DNA from: Candidatus Saccharimonadota bacterium
Lineage (GTDB): Bacteria; Patescibacteriota; Saccharimonadia; UBA4664
Length of the DNA: 14,517 nt
Direction of reading: 5' to 3'
Assembly: GCA_029237755.1 (NCBI GenBank)
Contig: JAQZBT010000011.1
Span: 1-14,517 of the forward strand
The notes under the pieces are model-generated. The model ran no database searches. It saw nothing but the letters and a program-made list of their open reading frames with translations, and was not told the DNA's origin. The stretch's first letter is position 1, and every line of letters begins with the position of its first letter. The translations under genes and the position numbers were made by a program. Positions 1-6,008 of this stretch are shown here, piece by piece.

Positions 1-453
1 CCCACCGACGAGCTCTTGCGCCGCAGCGACGGCTTCTGGCCGGCCGAGGCCAAGCCATCCGACGACCCGTACCGCCTGGCCGTCCTCAAACTCGTCCAGG
101 ACCGCCTCAAGTACCTCTCCGAACTTCCCGAGCTCACCGACTTCTTCTTCACCGACCCCCAGCCGGTCAAGCACGAGCTCACCAAGAACATGGAGGGGGC
201 AGTAGCCGCCAATGCGCTGCTCGACGTCATCAAAGCCGCGGGCGATGCCGACTGGACCGAGTCATCCCTGGAAGAGGCCGTCCGTCCTCTAGCTGAACAT
301 CTCGACCTCAAGACCGGTGTGCTCTTCGGACTCATCCGTACAGCCATCACCGGCCGCACCGCCGCTCCCGGCCTCTTTGAGACCATGGCAGTCCTCGGTC
401 GTGAGACCACTCTGCGCCGCCTCGAACACGCCACAAAACTGGTTCGTGCCTAA
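1..453 (+). CDS. gltX: Glutamyl-tRNA synthetase, C-terminal part (5'-truncated by window)
   Basis: The reading frame is open from base 1 and ends at TAA 451-453, so only the last 150 residues are visible. They match the helical C-terminal anticodon-binding region of class I glutamyl-tRNA synthetases: an early SDGFWP stretch, then LVQDRLKYLSELPELTDFFF, the typical 'ERLKTLAELPELADFFF' element of this family, and a final helical segment with GLIRTAITGRTAAPGLFETM, the GltX element resembling 'LRVALTGRTVSPGLFE'. The enzyme charges tRNA(Glu) (or tRNA(Glx)) with glutamate in the cytoplasm. The catalytic Rossmann fold with HIGH and KMSKS motifs lies upstream of the window. TTG at position 16 is in frame but is not the start. 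No terminator follows; the promoter of the next gene begins 20 nt after the stop. Confidence 0.88.
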   Translation, partial: PTDELLRRSDGFWPAEAKPSDDPYRLAVLKLVQDRLKYLSELPELTDFFFTDPQPVKHELTKNMEGAVAANALLDVIKAAGDADWTESSLEEAVRPLAEHLDLKTGVLFGLIRTAITGRTAAPGLFETMAVLGRETTLRRLEHATKLVRA

Positions 454-472
454 CCGCTTAAGCCCAACAGGT

Positions 473-502
473 TTGACAAGCTCAATCACCCTGACCTATA
501 GT
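473..502 (+). promoter_or_regulatory. Strong sigma70-type promoter for the 67-aa gene
   Basis: A perfect -35 TTGACA (473-478) is followed after 18 bp by a -10 TATAGT (497-502), which predicts a transcript start near 509 and a leader of about 28 nt. This is the closest match to the bacterial consensus in the window. Because a possible upstream GTG start (501) lies inside the -10 element, the promoter also decides the start of the following gene. Confidence 0.75.
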
Positions 503-536
503 GCAAACACTTAAGCAAAGTGAGGTTAACAAACCC

Positions 537-740
537 ATGAGTGTTTCTTTCTACGACGTTAAGACTCGCCAGTCAGTAGATGTTCCCGAGAGCGATGTCT
601 CCAAGACCAAGTACGAGCGCACCACCAAGGACGGTAAGACCCAGGTCCGCTACGCCCTGCGCGGTAAGTACGACGGTCGCAACCTGACCAAGTTCGTCGG
701 CGAAGCCGACTGGAAGGCCTTCGACGGCCCCGAAGTATAG
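537..740 (+). CDS. Conserved-looking small basic protein, 67 aa, function unknown
   Basis: The ATG at 537 is chosen because the only upstream in-frame start, GTG 501, sits inside the -10 hexamer. A GTGAGG sequence (520-525) lies 11 nt before the ATG, a slightly long Shine-Dalgarno spacing. The product opens with MSVSFYDVKTRQSVDVPESD and continues with a charged strand-turn pattern (KYERTTKDGKTQVRYALRGKY, then a KFVGEADW segment). This looks like a small all-beta cytoplasmic protein with no signal peptide, membrane segment or cysteine. Its 'xGRxLTKFV' phrase has the feel of a conserved bacterial small protein, but I cannot name a family. It is monocistronic: own consensus promoter, own perfect terminator. 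That suggests high expression, perhaps a nucleic-acid-associated or ribosome-associated role, which is speculation. Confidence 0.8.
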   Translation: MSVSFYDVKTRQSVDVPESDVSKTKYERTTKDGKTQVRYALRGKYDGRNLTKFVGEADWKAFDGPEV

Positions 741-752
741 TCTTAGTCCAAT

Positions 753-790
753 CACAAAAAATGAGGACCTCCGGGTCCTCATTTTTTGTG
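753..790. terminator. Perfect 17-bp hairpin, likely bidirectional terminator
   Basis: The arms 753-769 and 774-790 are exact reverse complements (17 bp) around the 4-nt loop TCCG. The core GAGGACC/GGTCCTC is flanked by A6 and T6 tracts, so each strand presents a GC stem followed by a U-run. It ends the 67-aa gene. The -10 of the next gene begins 4 nt after it. Confidence 0.88.
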
Positions 791-793
791 ATG

Positions 794-799
794 TATAGT
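794..799 (+). promoter_or_regulatory. -10 element TATAGT, probable leaderless start of the DUF3048 gene
   Basis: TATAGT ends 6 nt before the ATG at 806, so the expected transcript start coincides with the start codon. There is no Shine-Dalgarno sequence. The -35 position (about 770-776) falls in the loop and right arm of the preceding terminator and does not resemble TTGACA. Confidence 0.5.
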
Positions 800-805
800 G
801 GTTGT

Positions 806-1969
806 ATGTCCCATAATGCTTTAGATTTACGCGCTCTGGGACCGCGTGAAGATCTGCCAGCCCAAGACGCCGCGCCTCAGCGCCAGGAAACTGCGCCTCC
901 ACCCCACGATGAGGAGTCGTGGTTTAAGCGTCACCGCAAAACCCTGCTATGGGTAGTAGCCGTTATCTTCTTCGGCGGCGCCGCCGGAGCCGCCGGGTGG
1001 TTCTTTGCCAAACCCGCGCCCGATCCCGTCGTTGCCCAACAGACGCCCACTCCCACGCCCACGCCCACTCCTGCACCGGCCACTAAAGCCTCACCCCTCA
1101 CCGGAGTGCAGGTCGCACCCGCTTTGGCCGACAAACCCATCGTCTCGGTCATCGTTGAAAACCACGCCCAGGCCCGGCCGCAATCCGGACTCCAAAGCGC
1201 CGGTGTAGTCTATGAGACTCTGGCTGAAGGGGGTATCACGCGCTTCCAGACCTTCTTCCTCGAGGACAAGCCCGCCGTCATTGGACCGGTCCGCAGCCTG
1301 CGTCCGTACTTCGTGAGCTGGGGCGTAGAGTTCGGCTCTCCCGTACTCCACGCCGGAGGCAGCTCCGAAGCCCTGAACATGGTCGGGTCTGCCGGCCTGA
1401 AGGGCCTCAACGCGTTGAGTATCGCCTCCGCCGCCACCTACCGCGCTACCGACCGCCGGGCGCCGCACAACCTCTACACGTCGGCGGCCAAGCTTGATCC
1501 GATCCTTGCCCGCTACAACTTCACCGCCCCGGCCACCTTCACGCCCAGCCCCCGCAAACCCGATTCGCCGCCCGCTGCTCCCAAGCACCCCAACATCCAC
1601 ATCGAATACTCCTACAACGGTTTCCAGGTAGATTACACCTACGACAAAGCCACCAACAGCTATGCCCGCAAACTCGCCGGCGCACCTCACGTCGACCGCA
1701 ACACCGGCAAGCAGATCATGGTCAAGAATGTCGTCATCGAGATGACCTCCATGGCGGTCCAGGACAGCGTTGGCCACATGCGCATCACAACGGTCGGCTC
1801 CGGCCAAGGCTGGGTGCTGCGCGACGGCGAAGCGATTCCCGTCACCTGGCAAAAAAGTGCGCACAACGCCCGTACCAAACTCATCGGCGCCGACGGCAAG
1901 GAAGTCGCCCTCAACGCCGGCAACACCTGGTACTCGGTTGTGCCCATCGGCAAGAAGGTAACCTTCTAG
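806..1969 (+). CDS. DUF3048 (YerB-like) membrane-anchored protein
   Basis: The product has 387 residues from ATG 806. An in-frame ATG at 761 is rejected because it lies within the terminator stem. Order: a proline-rich cytoplasmic segment (1-46), one membrane helix (about 47-68), a Thr-Pro repeat linker (80-89), then an extracytoplasmic DUF3048 region. Family marks are VENHAQARPQSGLQSAGVVYE (118-137), EGGITRFQTFF, GPVRSLRPYF (160-169), LHAGGSS and the APHNLYTS element (219-226). DUF3048 includes Bacillus subtilis YerB; the biochemical role is not firmly known, though such proteins are envelope-associated. The C-terminal half contains the WQK and NTWYSVVP elements usual for the second subdomain. 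It starts a two-gene unit with the acetyltransferase downstream. The protein is complete and of normal length for the family. Confidence 0.85.
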   Translation: MSHNALDLRALGPREDLPAQDAAPQRQETAPPPHDEESWFKRHRKTLLWVVAVIFFGGAAGAAGWFFAKPAPDPVVAQQTPTPTPTPTPAPATKASPLTGVQVAPALADKPIVSVIVENHAQARPQSGLQSAGVVYETLAEGGITRFQTFFLEDKPAVIGPVRSLRPYFVSWGVEFGSPVLHAGGSSEALNMVGSAGLKGLNALSIASAATYRATDRRAPHNLYTSAAKLDPILARYNFTAPATFTPSPRKPDSPPAAPKHPNIHIEYSYNGFQVDYTYDKATNSYARKLAGAPHVDRNTGKQIMVKNVVIEMTSMAVQDSVGHMRITTVGSGQGWVLRDGEAIPVTWQKSAHNARTKLIGADGKEVALNAGNTWYSVVPIGKKVTF

Positions 1970-1973
1970 CGCT

Positions 1974-2444
1974 ATGCCTGTCAGACCCGCCACCCAGGAC
2001 GACTTCAACGAGCTGCTCAACCTCATGATCGATTTTGAGCGCCAGACCCAAACCAAACTCCCGCCCGACCAGGCCGCCTTCCGGGCTTATGTCGACACCA
2101 CCGCCGCCCTCAGCGCACTGGCCTTGGAGTACATCTCACCGGCGTTCTATACCTTCGTCAACGCCGACCACGGCAAGCTAGTGGGCTACATCTCGGGCGA
2201 GATCAAGGAAAAGCCCAACCGGCGCTTCCACAAGGAGGGCTACGTCAAGGATTGGTATGTCCACTCCGAGCACCGCGGCCAGAACCAGGGCAAGCCCCTG
2301 TTCGACGCCCTCACCAAGGTCTTCAAGGACGCGGGCTGCACCCACATCAGCCTGAGCACGCATGTCTCAAACAAAGCCGCCATTAAGATCTACGAGCACA
2401 TGGGGCTCAAGCAGCGCACAATCGAATTCTTCAAGCCCCTCTAA
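1974..2444 (+). CDS. GNAT-family N-acetyltransferase
   Basis: This 156-residue protein starts 4 nt after the DUF3048 stop and is presumably translated from the same mRNA. It is a single GNAT domain: N-terminal MPVRPATQDDFNELLNLM (beta1-alpha1), the central strand VKDWYVHSEHRGQ leading into the acetyl-CoA pyrophosphate loop (101-106), and a C-terminal motif B, SNKAAIKIYEHMGLKQR (132-148). The loop reads R-G-Q-N-Q-G, so the first glycine of the Q/R-x-x-G-x-G/A signature is replaced by Asn104, which is unusual but does not rule out acetyl-CoA binding. The substrate cannot be told; GNATs acetylate proteins, amino sugars, antibiotics or polyamines. It is soluble, with no signal peptide. No obvious terminator separates it from rlpA 39 nt downstream. 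Confidence 0.85.
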   Translation: MPVRPATQDDFNELLNLMIDFERQTQTKLPPDQAAFRAYVDTTAALSALALEYISPAFYTFVNADHGKLVGYISGEIKEKPNRRFHKEGYVKDWYVHSEHRGQNQGKPLFDALTKVFKDAGCTHISLSTHVSNKAAIKIYEHMGLKQRTIEFFKPL

Positions 2445-2463
2445 TTTGCCGATTCAACTCGGT

Positions 2464-2469
2464 TATGGT
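2464..2469 (+). promoter_or_regulatory. Possible -10 (TATGGT) for the RlpA-like gene
   Basis: TATGGT lies 14 nt before ATG 2484, implying a leader of about 7-8 nt. No convincing -35 and no Shine-Dalgarno sequence are visible. Read-through from the acetyltransferase gene is the alternative. Confidence 0.25.
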
Positions 2470-2483
2470 AAAAACATAAAAGA

Positions 2484-3185
2484 ATGAAGGCCAAAACAAA
2501 AAGACATCTCAAGCGTGTTCCTGCGCTCGCCAAAAGACATCTGCGCACCGCCCACTCGGTCACCAAGCGTCACCTCAAGCGGGCCGTCCACACGCTGACC
2601 AGGAAGAAGGTCTTCCGCAAAAAGAAGACCGCGCGCACCGTCTTGCGCAGCTTTCTGATTGGTCTGGCCACCCTGTCGGTTGGTTCCCTGGCGTACGCCA
2701 TCACCATGAACAAGCCAACGGTCAGCGTGGCCGTCAAGAACGGTTCCAGTCTCGAAATCAAAGCCGAACCCTCCGCCGTTCCCAAGCCGGTGTTTGTAAA
2801 CAACGGCAACGTCGGCAAGGCCTCCTGGTACGCCCTCGGTCTGCCTGCGCCCGACTCGCTCACCTGCGCCTCCCGTATCTACCCGCGCGGCTCCTTTCTG
2901 CACGTGCGCAACCTCAGCAACCAGAGGACCGTTATTTGCCGCGTCAACGACTACGGCCCCGAGGCCTGGACCGGCCGTATCATCGACCTGTCCCGTGGCT
3001 CGTTCCGCCAAATCGACGACCTGAGCAGGGGAGTCACTATGGTCGAGGTCAAGCAGGTCGCCGGACCGACCGGCACCCAACTCAACCTGCCCATCGAATC
3101 AGAGATCTTCACCGCGGTCGTCGGCTACAACCAGTGCAAGACCCAGCACACCGCCGAGTACTGCGACTCTCACCGCCAAGACTAG
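2484..3185 (+). CDS. RlpA-like double-psi beta-barrel protein, membrane-anchored
   Basis: The product has 233 residues. A strongly basic cytoplasmic tail (1-51) contains three 11-residue repeats beginning KRHL at residues 6, 17 and 28. A membrane helix follows (about 52-73), then a short linker, and the RlpA-like barrel spans about 109-191. Barrel marks are GKASWYALG (111-119), VICRVNDYGP (150-159) and RIIDLSRGSF (165-174), matching the RVNDRGP and RIIDLS core of RlpA and its conserved aspartates. RlpA proteins bind or cleave glycan strands of peptidoglycan, so an envelope or septal wall role outside the membrane is likely. Four cysteines (128, 152, 218, 227) could form disulfides. There is no SPOR domain and no lipobox, unlike classical E. 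coli RlpA, so the gene symbol is withheld. The family call is sound; enzymatic activity is inferred. Confidence 0.8.
   Translation: MKAKTKRHLKRVPALAKRHLRTAHSVTKRHLKRAVHTLTRKKVFRKKKTARTVLRSFLIGLATLSVGSLAYAITMNKPTVSVAVKNGSSLEIKAEPSAVPKPVFVNNGNVGKASWYALGLPAPDSLTCASRIYPRGSFLHVRNLSNQRTVICRVNDYGPEAWTGRIIDLSRGSFRQIDDLSRGVTMVEVKQVAGPTGTQLNLPIESEIFTAVVGYNQCKTQHTAEYCDSHRQD
2499..2597 (+). repeat. Three 33-bp in-frame repeats encoding KRHL-type basic units
   Basis: Units begin at 2499, 2532 and 2565 and encode KRHLKRVPALA, KRHLRTAHSVT and KRHLKRAVHTL. The first two share the exact nucleotides AAAAGACATCT; the third uses different codons, so the repeat is kept at protein level. Confidence 0.75.
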
Positions 3186-3193
3186 TCAAAACA

Positions 3194-3219
3194 AAAAGAG
3201 GCCCCGCAGGGCCTCTTTT
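3194..3219. terminator. Bidirectional terminator between rlpA-like gene and FKBP gene
   Basis: Perfect 11-bp arms AAAAGAGGCCC (3194-3204) and GGGCCTCTTTT (3209-3219) flank the loop CGCA. It lies 8 nt after the rlpA-like stop and 9 nt beyond the FKBP stop on the other strand, so it can serve both convergent genes. Confidence 0.88.
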
Positions 3220-3228
3220 CAGATCGAA

Positions 3229-3693
3229 CTACTGAACCGCGACTAGCTCAATCTCAAAGATCAGCGTCGAGTTGGGCGGGATACTGCCCTGACCCTGCTC
3301 GCCGTAGGCGAGATCCGGCGGGATCACCAGCTTGCGCTGGCCACCGACCTTCATGCCGGGTATACCTTGCACCCAGCCGTCGATCAACTTACCCTGGGCC
3401 AGCTCGAAGGTCGCCGGCTCGCCGCCTTGCTTCTCGGTCGAGTCAAACACGGTGCCGTCCTGCAACGTGCCCTTGTACTTCACGGTGATGGTGCTGCCTT
3501 CTTTGGCCTCTGCTCCTTCACCAACCTTGATATCAGTCTTTTCCAAACTCGTCGCTCCTTTCGCGTTAGCTGCCTTTGCCGAGGGAGAAGGACTAGCCTC
3601 CGGCCCGGTACTGCCTTTCATTACCAGAACGCCTCCTACAACGAGGGCTACCAAAGCCAGCGATGCGATTGCTATCAGTACTTTTGTCGCCAA
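3229..3693 (-). CDS. Membrane-anchored FKBP-type peptidyl-prolyl isomerase
   Basis: The product has 154 residues with TTG as start (3693-3691). An in-frame TAA lies 5 codons upstream, no ATG/GTG fits, and GGAGAG is placed 4 nt before the TTG. Residues about 5-25 form a membrane helix or uncleaved signal; no lipobox cysteine is present. A Ser/Pro/Ala linker (30-48) leads to one FKBP domain (about 50-154). The usual active-site positions are present: Tyr73 in VKYKG, FDST (83-86), GWVQGIPGM (106-114, with Trp107 and Ile111) and LAYGEQG (128-134). The domain should speed cis-trans isomerisation of prolyl bonds, here on the outer face of the membrane, as a folding helper for secreted proteins. It is monocistronic, with an extended -10 promoter. 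Confidence 0.92.
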   Translation of the reverse strand: MATKVLIAIASLALVALVVGGVLVMKGSTGPEASPSPSAKAANAKGATSLEKTDIKVGEGAEAKEGSTITVKYKGTLQDGTVFDSTEKQGGEPATFELAQGKLIDGWVQGIPGMKVGGQRKLVIPPDLAYGEQGQGSIPPNSTLIFEIELVAVQ

Positions 3694-3717
3694 GTCACTC
3701 TCCGATTACTCCCACAG

Positions 3718-3726
3718 ATTGTAGCA
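3718..3726 (-). promoter_or_regulatory. Extended -10 promoter for the FKBP gene
   Basis: Read on the minus strand this is TGCTACAAT, an extended -10 (TGn plus TACAAT). It predicts a transcript start near 3711 and a leader of about 18 nt that carries the GGAGAG ribosome-binding site. No good -35 is seen, as is common for extended -10 promoters. Confidence 0.55.
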
Positions 3727-3759
3727 CGAGCATACCTAGCCACGGGTCCAGATAAGCAT

Positions 3760-3765
3760 TAGAAT
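3760..3765 (+). promoter_or_regulatory. -10 element TAGAAT, probable leaderless start of the histidine kinase
   Basis: TAGAAT ends exactly 6 nt before GTG 3772. A weak -35 TAGCCA (3737-3742, 4 of 6 consensus bases) lies 17 bp upstream. No Shine-Dalgarno sequence precedes the GTG. Confidence 0.5.
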
Positions 3766-3771
3766 TATGAT

Positions 3772-5298
3772 GTGAAGCCCGACCAATTTAAGCGCCAGGT
3801 ACTCGGTTTTTTCTTCGTGGCATCAGCCACGCCGGTGCTGCTTGTGCTCTCTGTACGGTATTTCCTGGATCAGGCGCCTATCTGGCCTTATCTCGCCATC
3901 GGCATCCTCCCCGCCATCCTTCTTAGTCTCATATTCGCGCAGCTTCTATCGCACCCCGTGCGCCGCATCCTCGATACCGTCCAGCAACTCGCCAAAGGTA
4001 ACCTCCAGACCCAATTCAGCCACCAGGGCACGCGGGAGTTCGAAGAGATCGGTCTGGCTCTCGACCAGGTCGCCACCCGCCTGCAGCAAACCATCTCTCA
4101 AGCCGCTTCCGAGCAATCCATCATCGAAGCCGAGCGCAACAAGCTGCGCGGCGTCCTCAACGCCATGACTGACGGCGTCTTCGCTCTCGATCGCAGCGGG
4201 CGCATCATCCTCTTCAACAAGGCCGCCTCCGAGCTCACTGGCCGCACGATCGAAGAGGTCGCCGGCCAGTTGTCCGAGAAGGTCATGCCCTTCCGTCAAA
4301 ACGGCGAGCTGGTGATGACGCGGTTCCTCGCCAGCCGCACCGGCAACGAGAACAAGGTCGGTGAATGGAAGGGCCTCGAGCTCTACCGCGCCGATGGCGC
4401 CTCCCTGGTCGTCGACGTCCAAGCCAAGATGCTGACCGAAGACCCTAACGGTATCGCCACGCTCATCACCTTCCACGACCTCACCAAGTCACACCAGCTC
4501 GAGCAGATGAAAGTCGACTTCGTCGCACTGGCCGCGCACGAGCTGCGCACACCTCTCACCGAAATCAAAGGCTATCTCGACATCCTGCACCACGAAGCCA
4601 AGCACCTGTCCAAGACCAACCGGGACTTCCTGGAGCGCAGTATCGATTCCGCCAACCACCTGGGCGGTCTAATGCACAATCTGCTCAATGTCTCGCGCAT
4701 CGAGCATGGCGAGCTCGGGCACAAGCCCGAGAAGATCGACTACCGCGTCTTCCTCGTAGATGTCATAAACGAGTTCTCCGAACGTGCCAAGCAGCAGAAG
4801 CGTACACTGAAACTCGAAGTTCCAATGCGCTTGCCGGCACTCTACGCCGACCCGCTTGGTCTACGCGAGGTCCTGGGTAACCTGATCGAAAACGCCATCA
4901 ACCACACGGCGCCTGGCCTGGGGACGATCACAGTCTCCGTTGAGCACCACCCGCACGAACTGGAGACCAGCGTCAAAGATAACGGCGTCGGAATCCCCGC
5001 CAACGCCATGCCCCACCTCTTCCAGAAGTTCTACCGGGTCGACGAGATGCGCTCCACGACTAGCGGCACCGGTCTTGGTCTCTTCATCTCCAAAGCCATT
5101 GTCGATGTCCACGGCGGACACATCTGGGCCGAGTCGGTCGAAGGGGAGGGGAGTACATTCAGTTTCCGCCTGCCCCTGAAGGCCGCTACGGTTGCGTCCG
5201 CCGATGCGCCCGAGGATAATAATTCCAAACCACCCGTTACCCAAACCATTACACCAAGAGGAGCCCATGGCTGGATCAAAGACCATCCTATTCATTGA
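3772..5298 (+). CDS. Membrane sensor histidine kinase (HAMP-PAS-HisKA-HATPase)
   Basis: The product has 508 residues from GTG 3772. Two membrane helices (about 9-30 and 37-58) are joined by a loop of only about 7 residues, so there is no extracytoplasmic sensor domain. Then follow HAMP (about 55-110), a PAS domain (about 121-235, starting near LNAMTDGVFALDRSG), HisKA with phospho-acceptor His256 in AAHELRTPL, and an HATPase domain with N box NLIENAINH (370-378), G1 DNGVGIP (403-409), F box FQKFYRV and G2 GTGLGL (432-437). All catalytic boxes are intact. It autophosphorylates and should hand the phosphate to the regulator encoded directly downstream. The signal is probably sensed in the membrane or by the cytoplasmic PAS domain. 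The architecture resembles WalK/PhoR kinases lacking the outer domain. A polar 38-residue tail follows the kinase core, and its last codons overlap the regulator gene by 32 nt. Confidence 0.93.
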   Translation: MKPDQFKRQVLGFFFVASATPVLLVLSVRYFLDQAPIWPYLAIGILPAILLSLIFAQLLSHPVRRILDTVQQLAKGNLQTQFSHQGTREFEEIGLALDQVATRLQQTISQAASEQSIIEAERNKLRGVLNAMTDGVFALDRSGRIILFNKAASELTGRTIEEVAGQLSEKVMPFRQNGELVMTRFLASRTGNENKVGEWKGLELYRADGASLVVDVQAKMLTEDPNGIATLITFHDLTKSHQLEQMKVDFVALAAHELRTPLTEIKGYLDILHHEAKHLSKTNRDFLERSIDSANHLGGLMHNLLNVSRIEHGELGHKPEKIDYRVFLVDVINEFSERAKQQKRTLKLEVPMRLPALYADPLGLREVLGNLIENAINHTAPGLGTITVSVEHHPHELETSVKDNGVGIPANAMPHLFQKFYRVDEMRSTTSGTGLGLFISKAIVDVHGGHIWAESVEGEGSTFSFRLPLKAATVASADAPEDNNSKPPVTQTITPRGAHGWIKDHPIH

Positions 5299-5644
5299 AG
5301 ACGACAAACCCATAGCCGAGATGTACGCCCGGGTCCTCGAACGCGAGGGTTACGCCGTTGAGTTCGCTTACAACGGCGAAGAGGGCCTCAAGAAGGCGGA
5401 GGCCAAGGAGTACGACCTCATCCTGCTCGACATCATGATGCCCCAGAAGACCGGCATCGAAGTACTGCAAGCACTGCGCGGCGAAGACGGCAAGGGGAGC
5501 CCCAAGACCAAAATCGTCATCCTCACCAACCTGGCCCAGGACAAGACCAGCCAGGAAGCCCTCAAGGCTCAGGCCGACGGCTATATCATCAAAGCCGACA
5601 TCGTCCCCAGCCAACTCGCCGGCATCGTAGGCCGCCTGGTATAA
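5267..5644 (+). CDS. Single-domain response regulator (receiver only)
   Basis: The start is ATG 5267, preceded by AAGAGGAG ending 3 nt before it. The in-frame extension upstream is rejected because it lacks a ribosome-binding site and would run through the kinase gene. The 125-residue product is a bare CheY-like receiver: acidic pocket Glu11, Asp12 and Asp13, phospho-acceptor Asp55 in LILLDIMMP, Thr87 in VILTN and Lys109 in YIIKAD. There is no DNA-binding or enzymatic output domain. It must therefore act by protein contact, as in CheY-like or Spo0F-like relays, or through an unlinked partner. The 32-nt overlap with the kinase gene implies coupled translation and a cognate pair. A hairpin terminator follows. 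Confidence 0.92.
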   Translation: MAGSKTILFIEDDKPIAEMYARVLEREGYAVEFAYNGEEGLKKAEAKEYDLILLDIMMPQKTGIEVLQALRGEDGKGSPKTKIVILTNLAQDKTSQEALKAQADGYIIKADIVPSQLAGIVGRLV

Positions 5645-5668
5645 GCATTAGCACTATGTGCAATTTGG

Positions 5669-5701
5669 CAAGAAACATCCCGCTCACAAGCGGGTTTCTT
5701 G
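5669..5701 (+). terminator. Terminator of the kinase-regulator operon
   Basis: Stem CCCGCT (5679-5684) and AGCGGG (5689-5694) with loop CACA is extended by CAAGAAA (5669-5675) pairing with TTTCTTG (5695-5701), with a 3-nt CAT bulge on the left arm. The U-rich right arm begins directly after the GC stem, 25 nt downstream of the regulator stop. Confidence 0.75.
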
Positions 5702-6008
5702 TAAGTACGCCCTAAGCATTTTCCATCGCTGACTGACAAAATTTAACTCGTGCTCACATCTCTCAAGTGGGTACAAAACCCCATCATTGGCCAGCATTTT
5801 AGCTGGATCTCGAGATGAAATGCCGGGCAGCGGGCAGCGCAGCAAGACGTACAAAGAGACGTACGCCACATAGCAGCGCAACCGACTCCGCCGCATATCA
5901 CAGCGAGATATGGATGATGGCACTGCGCACTACTGGTATCGATCTTCCTAATTGGGCGGATCGATACTTGTTTTAGGACCGGAATAACTCCTGTTTCGGA
6001 AAAGACGA
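5702..6008. other. Gene-free stretch with inverted repeats
   Basis: No convincing coding frame is present between the operon terminator and the DUF475 stop. The stretch holds CATATC/GATATG (5894-5899 and 5907-5912), a 9-bp perfect inverted repeat at 5936-5967, two short direct repeats (CGGGCAG twice within GCCGGGCAGCGGGCAGC, and GACGTAC twice near 5846-5865) and a small CCAGC/GCTGG hairpin near 5792. It could hold a small RNA or be decayed sequence; nothing decides. Confidence 0.4.
5936..5967. repeat. 9-bp perfect inverted repeat, 14-nt loop
   Basis: GTATCGATC (5936-5944) and GATCGATAC (5959-5967) are exact reverse complements. TTGTTTTAGG follows on the + strand, a weak U-rich tail. It lies about 40 nt beyond the DUF475 stop, so it may be a terminator or a dyad-symmetric protein site. 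Confidence 0.55.

Noticed and set aside
1051..1076. Short ACGCCC/ACTCCC-type repeat in the DUF3048 gene
   Set aside because: It simply encodes the Thr-Pro linker and is a usual low-complexity spacer, not a separate repeat element.
1091..2056. 321-residue minus-strand frame opposite the DUF3048 gene
   Set aside because: It is the antisense shadow of a GC-rich gene: Gly/Val/Asp-rich with no recognisable fold, while the + strand encodes a clear family member.
2463..3080. 205-residue minus-strand frame opposite the RlpA-like gene
   Set aside because: Low-information Gly/Val/Asp-rich shadow; the + strand frame has a conserved barrel and membrane helix.
5684..5923. 79-residue minus-strand frame in the gene-free stretch
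   Set aside because: It overlaps the operon terminator, has no ribosome-binding site that I can see, and its composition (Cys/Tyr/Leu/Arg-rich, no motif) looks like translated non-coding DNA.
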